A model generated the notes under the pieces. That model saw only the letters and a list, made by a program, of their open reading frames with translations, was not told the origin of the DNA and searched no databases. A stretch of 64,000 nucleotides of DNA, from assembly GCA_900320595.1 (NCBI GenBank), contig ONSW01000002.1, forward strand, positions 30,613-94,612, written 5' to 3'. This DNA is from an uncultured Eubacteriales bacterium. Lineage in GTDB: Bacteria > Bacillota > Clostridia > Oscillospirales > Oscillospiraceae. Shown one piece after another: positions 42,553 to 50,334 of this stretch. The translations under genes were made by a program, and so were the position numbers. Each line of letters starts with the position of its first letter. Position 1 is the stretch's first letter.

Positions 42553-43344
42553 TTACAGCCTCTCTTTTCTCTCGATGTCGAGGAAATACTTATACGTGTC
42601 GACGGTCAGCTCGCCGCAGGCCGCTTCATCGCAGGCGATGATTGCGCCGTTGTGCATCTGCAGAGCGCTGCAGGTCCACTTGTGGCTGACGTTACCCTCG
42701 ACCGTGGCCGCGAGCGCACGCGCCTTGTTGTGGCCGGAGATGAGCACGAGGACTTCCTTGGAATCGGTAACGGTGCCGATGCCGACGGACAGCGCCTGTG
42801 CCGGGACCTTTTCGGGGTCTCCGCCGAAGAAGCGGCTGTTGACAATGCGGGTGTCGGTCGTCAGATCGCGCAAACCGGTTCTGGACGTAAGGGACGTAAA
42901 GGGCTCGTTGAACGCCAGGTGGCCGTCAACACCGATACCGCCCATGAAGAGGTCGATGCCGCCGTAGGAGGCGATCTTTTCCTCATAGCGGGCACACTCG
43001 CCCACGGGATCATCGGTCATGCCGTTGAGGATATTGATATTCTCCGGCTTCATATCGACCAGATGATCGAAGAAGTTGTCGTGCATGAAGTACCAGTAGC
43101 TCTGGTCATGCTCGTGCGGCAGGCCGAGATACTCGTCCATGTTGAAGGTCACAACGTTGGCAAAGGAAACCTCGCCCGCCTTGTTCAGGCGGATCAACTC
43201 CTTGTACACGCCGATCGGGGAAGACCCCGTCGGAAGGCCGAGGATAAAGGGGCGGTCTTCCTTGTGCGCGTTGATCTTCGCGGCGATGTAGTGTGCGGCC
43301 CAAAGGCTCATTTTATCGTAATTGTCCTGAATAACGACTCTCAT
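42553..43344 (-). CDS. nagB: Glucosamine-6-phosphate deaminase/isomerase
   Basis: Interconverts glucosamine-6-phosphate and fructose-6-phosphate plus ammonia; the reaction is reversible. The 263-residue protein shows LGLPTGSSPIGVYKEL near 35-50, TFNMDEYLGL with the catalytic aspartate, MGGIGVDGHLAFNEP and a SALQMHNG end. This is the NagB pattern, not the glutamine-dependent GlmS, since no glutaminase domain is present. Its place between a hexapeptide protein and glmM, behind a glmS ribozyme, suggests it may run in the aminating direction to make glucosamine-6-phosphate. That direction is inference. Confidence 0.95.
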   Translation of the reverse strand: MRVVIQDNYDKMSLWAAHYIAAKINAHKEDRPFILGLPTGSSPIGVYKELIRLNKAGEVSFANVVTFNMDEYLGLPHEHDQSYWYFMHDNFFDHLVDMKPENINILNGMTDDPVGECARYEEKIASYGGIDLFMGGIGVDGHLAFNEPFTSLTSRTGLRDLTTDTRIVNSRFFGGDPEKVPAQALSVGIGTVTDSKEVLVLISGHNKARALAATVEGNVSHKWTCSALQMHNGAIIACDEAACGELTVDTYKYFLDIERKERL

Positions 43345-43379
43345 GGTAATCTTCTCCTTAAATCAGAATGGCAGCACGC

Positions 43380-44039
43380 TTATTCGTGCTTTTCGACGAT
43401 GACGCCGTTGTCCTTGAAAATGCTGTTCTCGGGGACGACGCCGCGGACGCAGGACGTGGGGTAGATGTTGCTGTGACGACCCACGACAGTGCCGGGATTG
43501 CAGACGCTGTTGCAGCCTACCTCGACATAATCGCCGAGCATGGCGCCGAATTTCTTGATGCCGGTCGCGATCTGCTCCGTACCGTTGTGAACGATGACGA
43601 GCTTTTTGTCAGACTTCACATTGGACGTAATGGAGCCCGCTCCCATATGGGAGTAATATCCGAGGATCGAGTCGCCGACATAGTTGTAGTGCGGCGTCTG
43701 GACGTGATCGAACAGAATCACGTTTTTCAGTTCCACGCTGTTTCCGACGACACAGTTCGCGCCGACGAGCGCGCTGCCGCGGATAAAAGCGCAGTGCCGC
43801 ACCTCGGTATCGGGGCCGATGATGCAGGGCGCACCGAGATAAGCGCTCGGAAAGACCTTGGCCGTCTTATGTACCCAGACATGCTCGGATACCTCCTCAT
43901 AGTCCTCCCCCAGCGTCGGGCCGAGCTGAAGGATCAGTTCCTTGATCCCCTTCAGCGCTTCCCAGGGATAGGTGAATTGCAGGAGATACTCTTTGGCCAG
44001 CGTATGGTCCAGGTCATAGAGATCTTTTATCGTATACAT
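43380..44039 (-). CDS. Left-handed beta-helix (hexapeptide) protein, GlmU C-terminal-like
   Basis: A 219-residue hexapeptide-repeat protein with an N-terminal helical part (1-50) and a beta-helix from about 55 to 205. Repeat blocks include VFPSAYLGAPCIIGPDTEVRH, RGSALVGANCVVGNSVEL and AMLGDYVEVGCNSVCNPGTVVG. The segments resemble the acetyltransferase half of GlmU and clostridial proteins annotated as UDP-GlcNAc pyrophosphorylase-like. The nucleotidyl-transfer domain of GlmU is absent. As first gene of an operon with nagB and glmM it may acetylate glucosamine-1-phosphate, but the catalytic residues were not verified. Confidence 0.82.
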   Translation of the reverse strand: MYTIKDLYDLDHTLAKEYLLQFTYPWEALKGIKELILQLGPTLGEDYEEVSEHVWVHKTAKVFPSAYLGAPCIIGPDTEVRHCAFIRGSALVGANCVVGNSVELKNVILFDHVQTPHYNYVGDSILGYYSHMGAGSITSNVKSDKKLVIVHNGTEQIATGIKKFGAMLGDYVEVGCNSVCNPGTVVGRHSNIYPTSCVRGVVPENSIFKDNGVIVEKHE

Positions 44040-44067
44040 GAAATACTCCTTATTTAAAATGATCCCA

Positions 44068-44100
44068 CCGGAACCGCGTCAAAAATTATCGCGTTTCCGG
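44068..44100 (-). other. Stem-loop between ribozyme and start codon
   Basis: On the minus strand CCGGAAACGCG-ataatttttga-CGCGGTTCCGG, an 11-pair stem ending about 20 bases before the ribosome binding site (GGAG at 44046-44049). There is no T-run after it, so it is not a terminator. It could act with the ribozyme or protect the 5' end of the processed message. Confidence 0.6.
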
Positions 44101-44112
44101 CACTGGACGGTA

Positions 44113-44247
44113 TCGGAAGAGCCTCTGTTACAGTGTTGATTCTGCTTTTTCTTCTCTTCCTGACGGCTTACCGCATCAGCCGTGACAGCATCCGCCGAGT
44201 CTTTCGACAACTGCCATTCCTCGTCACCCTTTATCGGGCCAGGCGCT
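44113..44247 (-). ncRNA. glmS ribozyme (glucosamine-6-phosphate-activated)
   Basis: Self-cleaving RNA that uses glucosamine-6-phosphate as cofactor. The minus-strand sequence has every conserved block in order: AGCGCCTGG at the cleavage site (between A 44247 and G 44246), the short P2 CCC-gataaa-GGG, then TGACGAGG and TGGCAGTTGTCGAAAG. CTCGGCGGATGCTGTC follows, then P3 (ACGGC-tgatgcggtaa-GCCGT) and P4 (GGAAGAG...CTCTTCC). It aligns almost without gaps to the published Thermoanaerobacter and Bacillus ribozymes as I remember them. Unusually, the next genes are a hexapeptide protein, nagB and glmM rather than glmS. Confidence 0.93.
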
Positions 44248-44285
44248 AATAACGTTCCCAGCTTCTCCTTTCGAGGAGCGTTATT
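44248..44285 (-). other. Hairpin directly 5' of the ribozyme
   Basis: Minus strand AATAACG...CGTTATT encloses a smaller CTCCT-cgaa-AGGAG hairpin. The outer stem abuts the cleavage site and may insulate or position the ribozyme. Confidence 0.6.
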
Positions 44286-44293
44286 TTACTCAT

Positions 44294-44327
44294 AGAGAAC
44301 GATTACCGCAAAAGGCATCGTTTCTCT
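44294..44327 (-). other. Leader hairpin near the transcription start
   Basis: Minus strand AGAGAAACGAT...ATCGTTCTCT, a ten-pair stem with one bulge, beginning a few bases after the predicted transcription start. No T-run follows. Confidence 0.5.
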
Positions 44328-44336
44328 TTGCGAATT

Positions 44337-44365
44337 ATTATAGTCTCAGCACGGGTAAAAATCAA
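44337..44365 (-). promoter_or_regulatory. Promoter of the ribozyme-controlled amino-sugar operon
   Basis: Minus strand TTGATT (44360-44365), 17 bases, perfect TATAAT (44337-44342). The resulting 5' leader is about 290 bases long. Confidence 0.85.
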
Positions 44366-44436
44366 CAAATATCTTTGTCGCAAGCACAGAAGCTTGTGGT
44401 CAATCGAAAACAATATCAGCAAAATACACAAAATCT

Positions 44437-44467
44437 GCGCCGGAAACTGTTTCCGGCGCAGATCGGA
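44437..44467 (-). terminator. Terminator of the DUF1015 gene
   Basis: ATCTGCGCCGGAAA-ct-GTTTCCGGCGCAGAT on the minus strand, followed by TTTTGTGTATTTT. Confidence 0.9.
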
Positions 44468-45664
44468 TCACGGTATGATTTTTCTGCACTCAAGATAGTA
44501 GCGCTTTTCACGGGCATGCCCGATGGAAAAGGTCTTGCGCGGCAGAACGCCGCTTTGCGCGATCGTACGGAACAGATCGTTCTTTTCGATCTCGGGCAGA
44601 ATAAAAGCAACAGAGCGCTCTTCTTCGGCGAGACGGACGGCGACCTCCGCCCCGTGGATATAGTCGATATCGCCGCCCTTCTCCGCGATAAAGGCATCAA
44701 GCTCTCGCTGAAGTGCGCCGATCGGCAGAATACCGGGACCGAAGGTCAGAGCTCCGCTTTCGACTCCTGCGATCCATTTGACCGCCTCGCCGCCCGGAGA
44801 GCAGTGCCGTTCCATCGTTTCGATCAGCTCTTTGGGATCAACGCCGCGCACGATGCGGTGAATTGGCTCAAATTGCTGGGCAGTGTCGAACAGGTTTTCC
44901 AGCTCGACCATTGCATATCGCGCAGGATGGCGGACAAGCCGGTCGGCGCTTTGCTGTTTTTTGATCTTCTCCCAGCAGCTTTTCGCCGCTGCCAGCGAAT
45001 GATTCCCGTCGCCCACGGCAAAGCAGAAGCCGTCCTTTTTCTCGGCGATATAGGCTTTCAACGCCGCATCAAAACGGTCTGCCCTTTCACCGCTCACGAG
45101 CCAGCCCGTCAAATGACCGCCGCCCATCATGAGATCCAGATCATATAACATCTCTCCGCGCTCCACGCCGCCGATAAGATTGTCGGTCGGATCGCTGCAC
45201 AGCAGCAGCACATGGGAGCTTTCGAGGCAGGCGCCCTCTCTGATTTTGACACGCGCCGGAATACGGGACACGACGGTTTTTTCCGTCGCACGAACAGGGG
45301 TATGCGCCCTGTCTGCAAAATCGTATGCTTCCAGATCCAGCAATCCGACGATCCCTTTTCGTATCGACCCGTTCTGGAGCGTGCGCTCGACATAAATATA
45401 GCTGGCCGGAAATGGACGCAAGATCCCATCGGAGAGATACCGCTCCATCGTCCTGTCGACCCGCGCAATGCGGGCTTCCTCATCTGTGCCGAGTTCTGCT
45501 TCGGGGAAGATCAGGCGGTAGGTCGAGGGTGCCTGCCCGACAAGGCGCGCAGTCTGCTCCCAGTACTCCGGCTCGGCGGTGAACTGGTCGCAGGCAATGA
45601 CCGGCCATTTTGCCATATATTCCTCTTGTGGGATCAACAGATCTCCGCGCTGGAAAACCGTCAT
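44468..45664 (-). CDS. DUF1015 family protein
   Basis: A 398-residue cytoplasmic protein of the DUF1015 family, whose role is unknown. Family blocks are WPVIACDQFTAEPEYWEQ near the N-terminus, YIYVERTLQNGSIRKGIVGLLDLE, AVGDGNHSLAAAKSCWE and RYAMVELENLFD. The start is the ATG at 45664 with a weak AGAGAG. The longer frame upstream runs into the intergenic region. DUF1015 genes often sit with serine or D-lactate metabolism genes; nothing here supports that. Confidence 0.87.
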   Translation of the reverse strand: MTVFQRGDLLIPQEEYMAKWPVIACDQFTAEPEYWEQTARLVGQAPSTYRLIFPEAELGTDEEARIARVDRTMERYLSDGILRPFPASYIYVERTLQNGSIRKGIVGLLDLEAYDFADRAHTPVRATEKTVVSRIPARVKIREGACLESSHVLLLCSDPTDNLIGGVERGEMLYDLDLMMGGGHLTGWLVSGERADRFDAALKAYIAEKKDGFCFAVGDGNHSLAAAKSCWEKIKKQQSADRLVRHPARYAMVELENLFDTAQQFEPIHRIVRGVDPKELIETMERHCSPGGEAVKWIAGVESGALTFGPGILPIGALQRELDAFIAEKGGDIDYIHGAEVAVRLAEEERSVAFILPEIEKNDLFRTIAQSGVLPRKTFSIGHAREKRYYLECRKIIP

Positions 45665-45701
45665 GCAGTGTCTCTCTTTTCGTTTCAGATCATTTGCCGC
45701 T

Positions 45702-45710
45702 ATTATACCA
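45702..45710 (-). promoter_or_regulatory. Extended -10 promoter of the DUF1015 gene
   Basis: Minus strand TGGTATAAT. A TTGACA lies only 7 bases before the TATAAT, too close to act as its -35, so activity would rest on the extended -10. Confidence 0.5.
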
Positions 45711-45788
45711 TTGCTGTCAAGGCACAGCTTCCGATGAAACAGATACAAAACTGCCGCGCGGTCTACCCGTGCGGCAGTCAATTGTTCT

Positions 45789-46856
45789 TTATCTTTTTGC
45801 GATCATGCCCATTGTGACAGATTCCGGGAAAAGAGGCAGGAACACATAACCCTGATCCATCAGTTCGGGAATCGCTGTCTTCATGGCAACAAGCGTATTG
45901 GCATTCCAGTCGTGACCCAGGATCATCGCGATCGGTTCCTCCGGGATCTGGGTCAGCGCGCGGGTAATCTCCAAGCCGGAAGACGGCAGATTTTCAGGCG
46001 CACCGGCATCGTACAGGTTGCAGTTCCAGTCGACCCACTGATAACCGAGCTCCTCGATCACATCCGTAGCGCCGGGGAGAAGATCCCGTCCCCACGCAGA
46101 ACCGCCCGGGAAACGGAAGATCATAGGATGGAAGCCCGTGACCTCATAAAGCCAGTCGTCCTGAAGCTGGATTTGCTCCTTAAAACTGTCGAGCGATCGA
46201 TATACGCTCCCCCCCGCGGTGGTAACGTGCGCGAAGCTATGGTTCTGTACACTGTGGCCGCTCGCCATCTCTCGGCGCAGCATTTCTTCCTCGTTCGGCG
46301 AATCGTTGGCAAGATTCGCAGTAAAGAACGTCACATGAACATGGTCACCCATTTCATCTAACGCATTGAGAAAATTCTCGGTTATGTAGGTCGGGCCGTC
46401 ATCCATCGTCCAGTAGCAGATACGGACTTCCGTTTCTCCGTTCTGGATCTTTTCCTCCAGTTCACGGATCTTTTCGGCATATTCCTTGCGCGCTTTTTCC
46501 ACGCTTCCCGGCATATCCTCAAGAAGAGCGACGGTCAAGTCCAGTTCCGCGAGATCGGTACGCTTGGCTTCAACCTCCCTCTGGAGAGTTTCCTTGTGCT
46601 CGGCCAGTTCTACGCCCTCGTCTCCGAGGTTGCGAGCATCCTCGCGCATCAGAGCAAGGCGCTCCTCGCCATCTTTCAGTGCGGCTTCGGTATCCGCCTT
46701 TGTCTGTTCCGTCAGAGTTTTGATTTCGGTGATCTGTGCCTCATGTTCGGCCGTGGGATAATTCTTGACGGAATAAACCATGTATCCGCAGAAGGCAGAC
46801 GCTATCAGAGCTACCGTAAAGAAAATGCTGTTAATGATCCGAAAGAAGCTCCTCAA
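45789..46856 (-). CDS. Membrane-anchored polysaccharide deacetylase with coiled coil
   Basis: A 355-residue protein. The best start is a TTG at 46856 with GGAGGGAG five to ten bases upstream; an ATG at 46877 lacks a ribosome binding site. A membrane helix (about 5-27) is followed by a coiled coil (about 40-145) rich in Glu and Lys. A NodB-type deacetylase domain (about 150-350) completes it. The metal motifs are WTMDDGPT (Asp-Asp) and HSFAH, with RFPGGSAWG and ILGHDW further on. It probably removes acetyl groups from peptidoglycan or another wall glycan outside the membrane. It overlaps the upstream gene by 26 bases, and the two share a membrane-coil design. Confidence 0.88.
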   Translation of the reverse strand: MRSFFRIINSIFFTVALIASAFCGYMVYSVKNYPTAEHEAQITEIKTLTEQTKADTEAALKDGEERLALMREDARNLGDEGVELAEHKETLQREVEAKRTDLAELDLTVALLEDMPGSVEKARKEYAEKIRELEEKIQNGETEVRICYWTMDDGPTYITENFLNALDEMGDHVHVTFFTANLANDSPNEEEMLRREMASGHSVQNHSFAHVTTAGGSVYRSLDSFKEQIQLQDDWLYEVTGFHPMIFRFPGGSAWGRDLLPGATDVIEELGYQWVDWNCNLYDAGAPENLPSSGLEITRALTQIPEEPIAMILGHDWNANTLVAMKTAIPELMDQGYVFLPLFPESVTMGMIAKR

Positions 46857-47586
46857 CGTACTCCCTCCCTTCCACATATTCGTCGTAGATCGCCTTATAG
46901 TAATCGAAGTCTTCGACTCCTTCGATCTCTTTCAGCTTTTCTTCCCGCTCGCGGATCGATGCGTCAAGCTCGTTCTTTTCGCTTTCCATTTGCGCGACCT
47001 GCTCACGTATATCGGCGAGAAGGACGTCCTTCAGTTCGTCGCGCACAGCAACGTTGGCCGGTGAATCCGGGTCGGCGAGCGCGTACTCTTTCTGCGCTTC
47101 GACAAGCTCGGCGGAAGCGGCATCCCGCGCCGCATCGAACTGATCATTCATGGCATGAAACCGCTCGTAATATACCATGCCGTAATAGCCCGCGCCGAGA
47201 ATGATGCCGATCAAAAGGAACATAAAGATCAGTCCGAAGACAGGGAAACGCTTGCTTTTCTTTTTGCGGTGAGGCTTTTCAACGTCCTCGTCGTCCTCGT
47301 CGTCCTCGTCATCCTCGTCGTCCTCGTCGTCCTCATCATCGTCGTCTTCTTCGTCCTCGTCGTCTTCTTCGTCCTCGTCGTCCTCATCATCTTCGTCGTC
47401 GAAGTCTGCCTCAGATCCGGTGTTTCTTTTCGAAGTCTCGGCCGCAGCAAGGATTTCCTCTTCCCCGCGAGCTGTTTCCTCTTCTTCCGATTCTTCGTTT
47501 TCTTCTATTTCATCCCATTCTTCTTCAGCCGCTTTGATCTCGCTCTTTTTCTTTTTGGAAGCTTTGCGGCCTTTGAATAAGCTCAT
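46831..47586 (-). CDS. Acidic-repeat, single-pass membrane protein with coiled coil
   Basis: No family recognised. The 251-residue protein has a lysine-rich start (MSLFKGRKASKKKK), a Glu-rich stretch and a run of about 40 Asp/Glu residues (about 62-101). A basic HRKKKSKR block precedes a membrane helix (about 115-137). A 110-residue coiled coil (EAQKEYALADPDSPAN, QMESEKNELDASIREREEKL) completes it. Topology predicts the acidic part inside and the coil outside. It overlaps the deacetylase gene; the two coils could interact, which is inference. The Asp/Glu run is encoded by a short tandem repeat. Confidence 0.8.
   Translation of the reverse strand: MSLFKGRKASKKKKSEIKAAEEEWDEIEENEESEEEETARGEEEILAAAETSKRNTGSEADFDDEDDEDDEDEEDDEDEEDDDDEDDEDDEDDEDDEDDEDVEKPHRKKKSKRFPVFGLIFMFLLIGIILGAGYYGMVYYERFHAMNDQFDAARDAASAELVEAQKEYALADPDSPANVAVRDELKDVLLADIREQVAQMESEKNELDASIREREEKLKEIEGVEDFDYYKAIYDEYVEGREYVEELLSDH
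47283..47402. repeat. Tandem trinucleotide-type repeat encoding Asp/Glu
   Basis: About 120 bases of degenerate CGTCCT / CTTCGT units (plus strand), i.e. repeated GAC-GAG-GAC codons on the coding strand. Several 9-base blocks (TCGTCGTCC) are perfect copies, so slippage in steps of three or nine is plausible. Confidence 0.85.
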
Positions 47587-47629
47587 ATCGAATAACCCTC
47601 TTTTCTGTCTGTCGACCTGAATCTTTGGT

Positions 47630-47658
47630 ATTATACACTGCCTGTTTGATTTTGAAAA
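47630..47658 (-). promoter_or_regulatory. Promoter of the acidic-repeat/deacetylase operon
   Basis: Minus strand TTTTCA (47653-47658), 17 bases, perfect TATAAT (47630-47635). Confidence 0.7.
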
Positions 47659-47701
47659 GACTTTTCTGCCGTTTTTTCGCTGAAAAATGTTCCAGAACGC
47701 G

Positions 47702-47739
47702 AAAAAACGGGCGATGACAAATACATCGCCCGTTTTCGG
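47702..47739 (-). terminator. Terminator of the adenosine-deaminase fusion gene
   Basis: AACGGGCGATG-acaaata-CATCGCCCGTT with a minus-strand TTTTTT run, about 40 bases after the stop. Confidence 0.9.
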
Positions 47740-47779
47740 AAAGGCTGCTGTCCTCGTTCATTCTGCTCCCGCAGGGTTT

Positions 47780-50224
47780 TTAATCGTCTGAATCCGATGC
47801 GGAAAAGAGCTGCTCCGCTTCCTGAAGCGGACGCACATAGCCCTCAAGCATTTTGGCCTTCGCCGCAAGACCGCGTGATCTCGGATTAAGATAAATACGG
47901 CACTTCATTCTGCCGTTTCGCGCCTCCTGGATCAGATTCTGCACGGCCGAATTCCCGTCGAAGGCCAGTAGAGCCGACGGCATGCGTCTGAAGATCTCAT
48001 AGGAGAAGCTTTTATACAGCCCCATGGCCGAGCTCTCGATCGAAACAATGACACCGACGCCTGCAAACAGGAGTCTTGTGCGAACTGCTTTTGTGATCTG
48101 ACTCGGAACGATGGCGATCACGCGAAAGCGCCCCTTTGCCTTTTTTGCCAGATATCCCTCCTGCGCACTGAGACTGTGCCCTACTACGAAAACATGTTTT
48201 TCGGGATCAGCCTGTTCGAGCAGCCTGTCGATCAATTTTCTGTCTTCATCGTGCAAAACCGTGCGATGGCTGTCGTTATTAAAGCTGCCGCCTGCAACGA
48301 CGACCGGGAACACGTTCTCCGGCAGTTCGGTGATCTGCCCGCGCAGCGCTTCCTGCGCATCGAGCTTTTCCGATCCCTGCCAGAGCTCGTCGGACGTCTG
48401 TTCGGCCTGTTCAAGGCAGGAGCGGTAAAACCGCTCAACATCTCCGCCGGGGAACGCTGAGGCAAATGCCGCTTCCCGCTCATGAAATACACGCAGGCTT
48501 TCTTTAAGAATCCCCTCCTCCGCTCTGCGCATCTCGCAGAGTTCTTCATGTGTCAGCCCGAGCAGCTTTTCCAGACTCAGCTCCTCGTCAATCGAATTGG
48601 TCCCATACAGTGCGCTGCCGTCCGTTCCCTGCACACATTTCACGCCGGCGCGCAAATAGGCGCGAAGCGGATGGCGGTCAAGATGGCTCAAATTGTTCAG
48701 TCTGACGTTGGATGTGATCTGAAATTCGAGCGTAACGCCGTATCGGCACATATCCGCTAGCAGTTTCTGTCCTTTGGCGCTCCTAAGGTCGCTGGTATAT
48801 AGTCCATGGCCGAGCCGTACAGGCGGGAACGGTTGCCCCTCCTCCAGCGATTCAGCAACGCAGCGGATACTGTTGGCAACGTTGTCGCGAAGACTGTCGT
48901 TTTCTCCCGCGTGGATCCGGATCACAAAACCGGGTTGCTCCCCCGCGATCCGCACGAGCTTTTCGATTACGCTCCGCAGTTCGAGGATATCGTTGATCTC
49001 CTCGCCGATGATGTCGCTGCCAGCCACATAGGGGTCGGACGCGATCACCTGCAGACAGCGCAGGTTTTCCGCCAGATAATCGTTGGGCGTAACCTTGTCG
49101 CGAACAATGGTGAGCGGGATACGACGTATGCCGGCGAGGAACCGCAGAAGCACCCCCGTTTCGCGGGTAATGTTCGGCATCACTTCATGGATCTGTCTCA
49201 GCCGTGAGGGAAACTCGCTGCGGTTCAATAGCGCGGTATCGGTAATCTCGACATATTCGATCCCGTGCTTTTCATATTCCCGCGCGATCCAGAGCAGCAG
49301 ATCCTGATAGAGCGTGTTGCCTCTGTATCGGTCATCCTCGCGGTCGCGGCGCATCCGCTCGGCATAGGCGCGCACCTCCCGGTCAGGGATGCGCGCAATG
49401 TTGACGCCGGAAAAAAGCTCCTCGGATCTGACGCCTTTTGTGAAAACATAGCGGTACAAATAGACCTTTTCCAGGTCGGCGAACACCGCCTGACCGTCCT
49501 TCGGGATCGTAAGAGAATTGCGGATCTGCTCGATATTATAGGCACTCTCGTCCGGGTTGCCGAGGATGAGTTCGGCGAAATTAAGGAAGGTATAGTCGTC
49601 GATGCGTCTCTCGCGATGTTTGCCGCTCAGAGGGATCTGACCCATTCCGGCTTCCGTTTCAGCACGTTTTTTCTCAAGCAGGGCGATCTGCTCTTTCGTG
49701 CAGCGGAGAGAGAGCTTTTTGATATAGTAATATGGATAGCGGATCTGGTGGATGATGCCGAGCGCGATCAGCGCGTCCGGAGGCAGGATACCGTTCATAT
49801 GGGTGTGCAGATCCGTTCGGAACTTGCAGTCAGAGCGGATATATGTCTTGACGATCGTTTTCTCAACACCGAGACGGTAATCCTTTGTTTGGCTCATCAG
49901 CGTTTTGGAAATGGCCGGAATCGAGGCTTTCAGCTCCACCCTGCCGTCGGGATAGATGTTGGCGATTTTGGTATTGCCAAGACGCAGGATATACATACTG
50001 CGGTTCTCCCCGTCCACGTAACAGGGAATCTCGTCGCGGATCACCTTAAGTCCTTTATCATCCAGGCTTGTCTTCAGTTCACAGAGCTTGGCAAGGTTTG
50101 TGATCAGATTGCCTGTGTGGTGGTTTGGCGTTCGGATGACATAGAACATCCTTGTCCCATCGAGATAGAGTTCTACGGCAATATCCTTTTCCCGATCCAG
50201 ATAAAACTGCTGAAAAAAGATCAC
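47780..50224 (-). CDS. Adenosine deaminase-like metal hydrolase with extra N- and C-terminal domains
   Basis: An 814-residue protein from a GTG at 50224 with AGGGGAGGAG upstream; an ATG 14 codons earlier sits at the predicted transcription start. The N-terminal 140 residues have no family I know. The central part (about 140-600) is an adenosine/AMP deaminase barrel with all zinc and catalytic residues: HTHMNG, RIHAGEND, TSNVRLNNLSH and GTDGSALYG. The last 200 residues look like a Rossmann nucleotide-binding fold of SLOG/LOG type (VVVAGGSFNN, VFVVGHSLSAQEGYLA, FDGNSAVQNLIQEA). It is far longer than housekeeping deaminases (about 340). Substrate unknown. The divergent genes include a nucleoside phosphorylase, so purine nucleotide metabolism or signalling is plausible. 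Confidence 0.82.
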   Translation of the reverse strand: MIFFQQFYLDREKDIAVELYLDGTRMFYVIRTPNHHTGNLITNLAKLCELKTSLDDKGLKVIRDEIPCYVDGENRSMYILRLGNTKIANIYPDGRVELKASIPAISKTLMSQTKDYRLGVEKTIVKTYIRSDCKFRTDLHTHMNGILPPDALIALGIIHQIRYPYYYIKKLSLRCTKEQIALLEKKRAETEAGMGQIPLSGKHRERRIDDYTFLNFAELILGNPDESAYNIEQIRNSLTIPKDGQAVFADLEKVYLYRYVFTKGVRSEELFSGVNIARIPDREVRAYAERMRRDREDDRYRGNTLYQDLLLWIAREYEKHGIEYVEITDTALLNRSEFPSRLRQIHEVMPNITRETGVLLRFLAGIRRIPLTIVRDKVTPNDYLAENLRCLQVIASDPYVAGSDIIGEEINDILELRSVIEKLVRIAGEQPGFVIRIHAGENDSLRDNVANSIRCVAESLEEGQPFPPVRLGHGLYTSDLRSAKGQKLLADMCRYGVTLEFQITSNVRLNNLSHLDRHPLRAYLRAGVKCVQGTDGSALYGTNSIDEELSLEKLLGLTHEELCEMRRAEEGILKESLRVFHEREAAFASAFPGGDVERFYRSCLEQAEQTSDELWQGSEKLDAQEALRGQITELPENVFPVVVAGGSFNNDSHRTVLHDEDRKLIDRLLEQADPEKHVFVVGHSLSAQEGYLAKKAKGRFRVIAIVPSQITKAVRTRLLFAGVGVIVSIESSAMGLYKSFSYEIFRRMPSALLAFDGNSAVQNLIQEARNGRMKCRIYLNPRSRGLAAKAKMLEGYVRPLQEAEQLFSASDSDD

Positions 50225-50275
50225 GATACTCCTCCCCTGTTCACTCGTTTCCACGCTGTCTTTCATGTTTTCTTT

Positions 50276-50304
50276 ATTTTGTCATTCCCCGCCGCGCTTG
50301 TCAA
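50276..50304 (-). promoter_or_regulatory. Promoter of the adenosine-deaminase fusion gene
   Basis: Minus strand TTGACA (50299-50304, consensus), 17 bases, CAAAAT (50276-50281). Transcription would start near the upstream ATG, favouring the GTG at 50224 as start codon. Confidence 0.6.
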
Positions 50305-50334
50305 CAAAATCATTCCTCTCTCTTGCGCGCAACC

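Noticed and set aside
41028-42641. Open frame of 537 codons opposite glmM and nagB
   Set aside because: Shadow of glmM/nagB in a GC-rich frame; no start signals.
47283-47402. Tandem repeat considered as a CRISPR or satellite array
   Set aside because: It is an in-frame Asp/Glu codon repeat with no spacers.
47155-47580. Val/Phe-rich hydrophobic frame on the plus strand
   Set aside because: It is the complement of the Asp/Glu repeat and looks like a membrane protein only for that reason.
47780-50224. Complete RADAR defence system
   Set aside because: Only the deaminase-like protein is present; no RdrA-type ATPase is adjacent and the C-terminal domain differs from what I know of RdrB.
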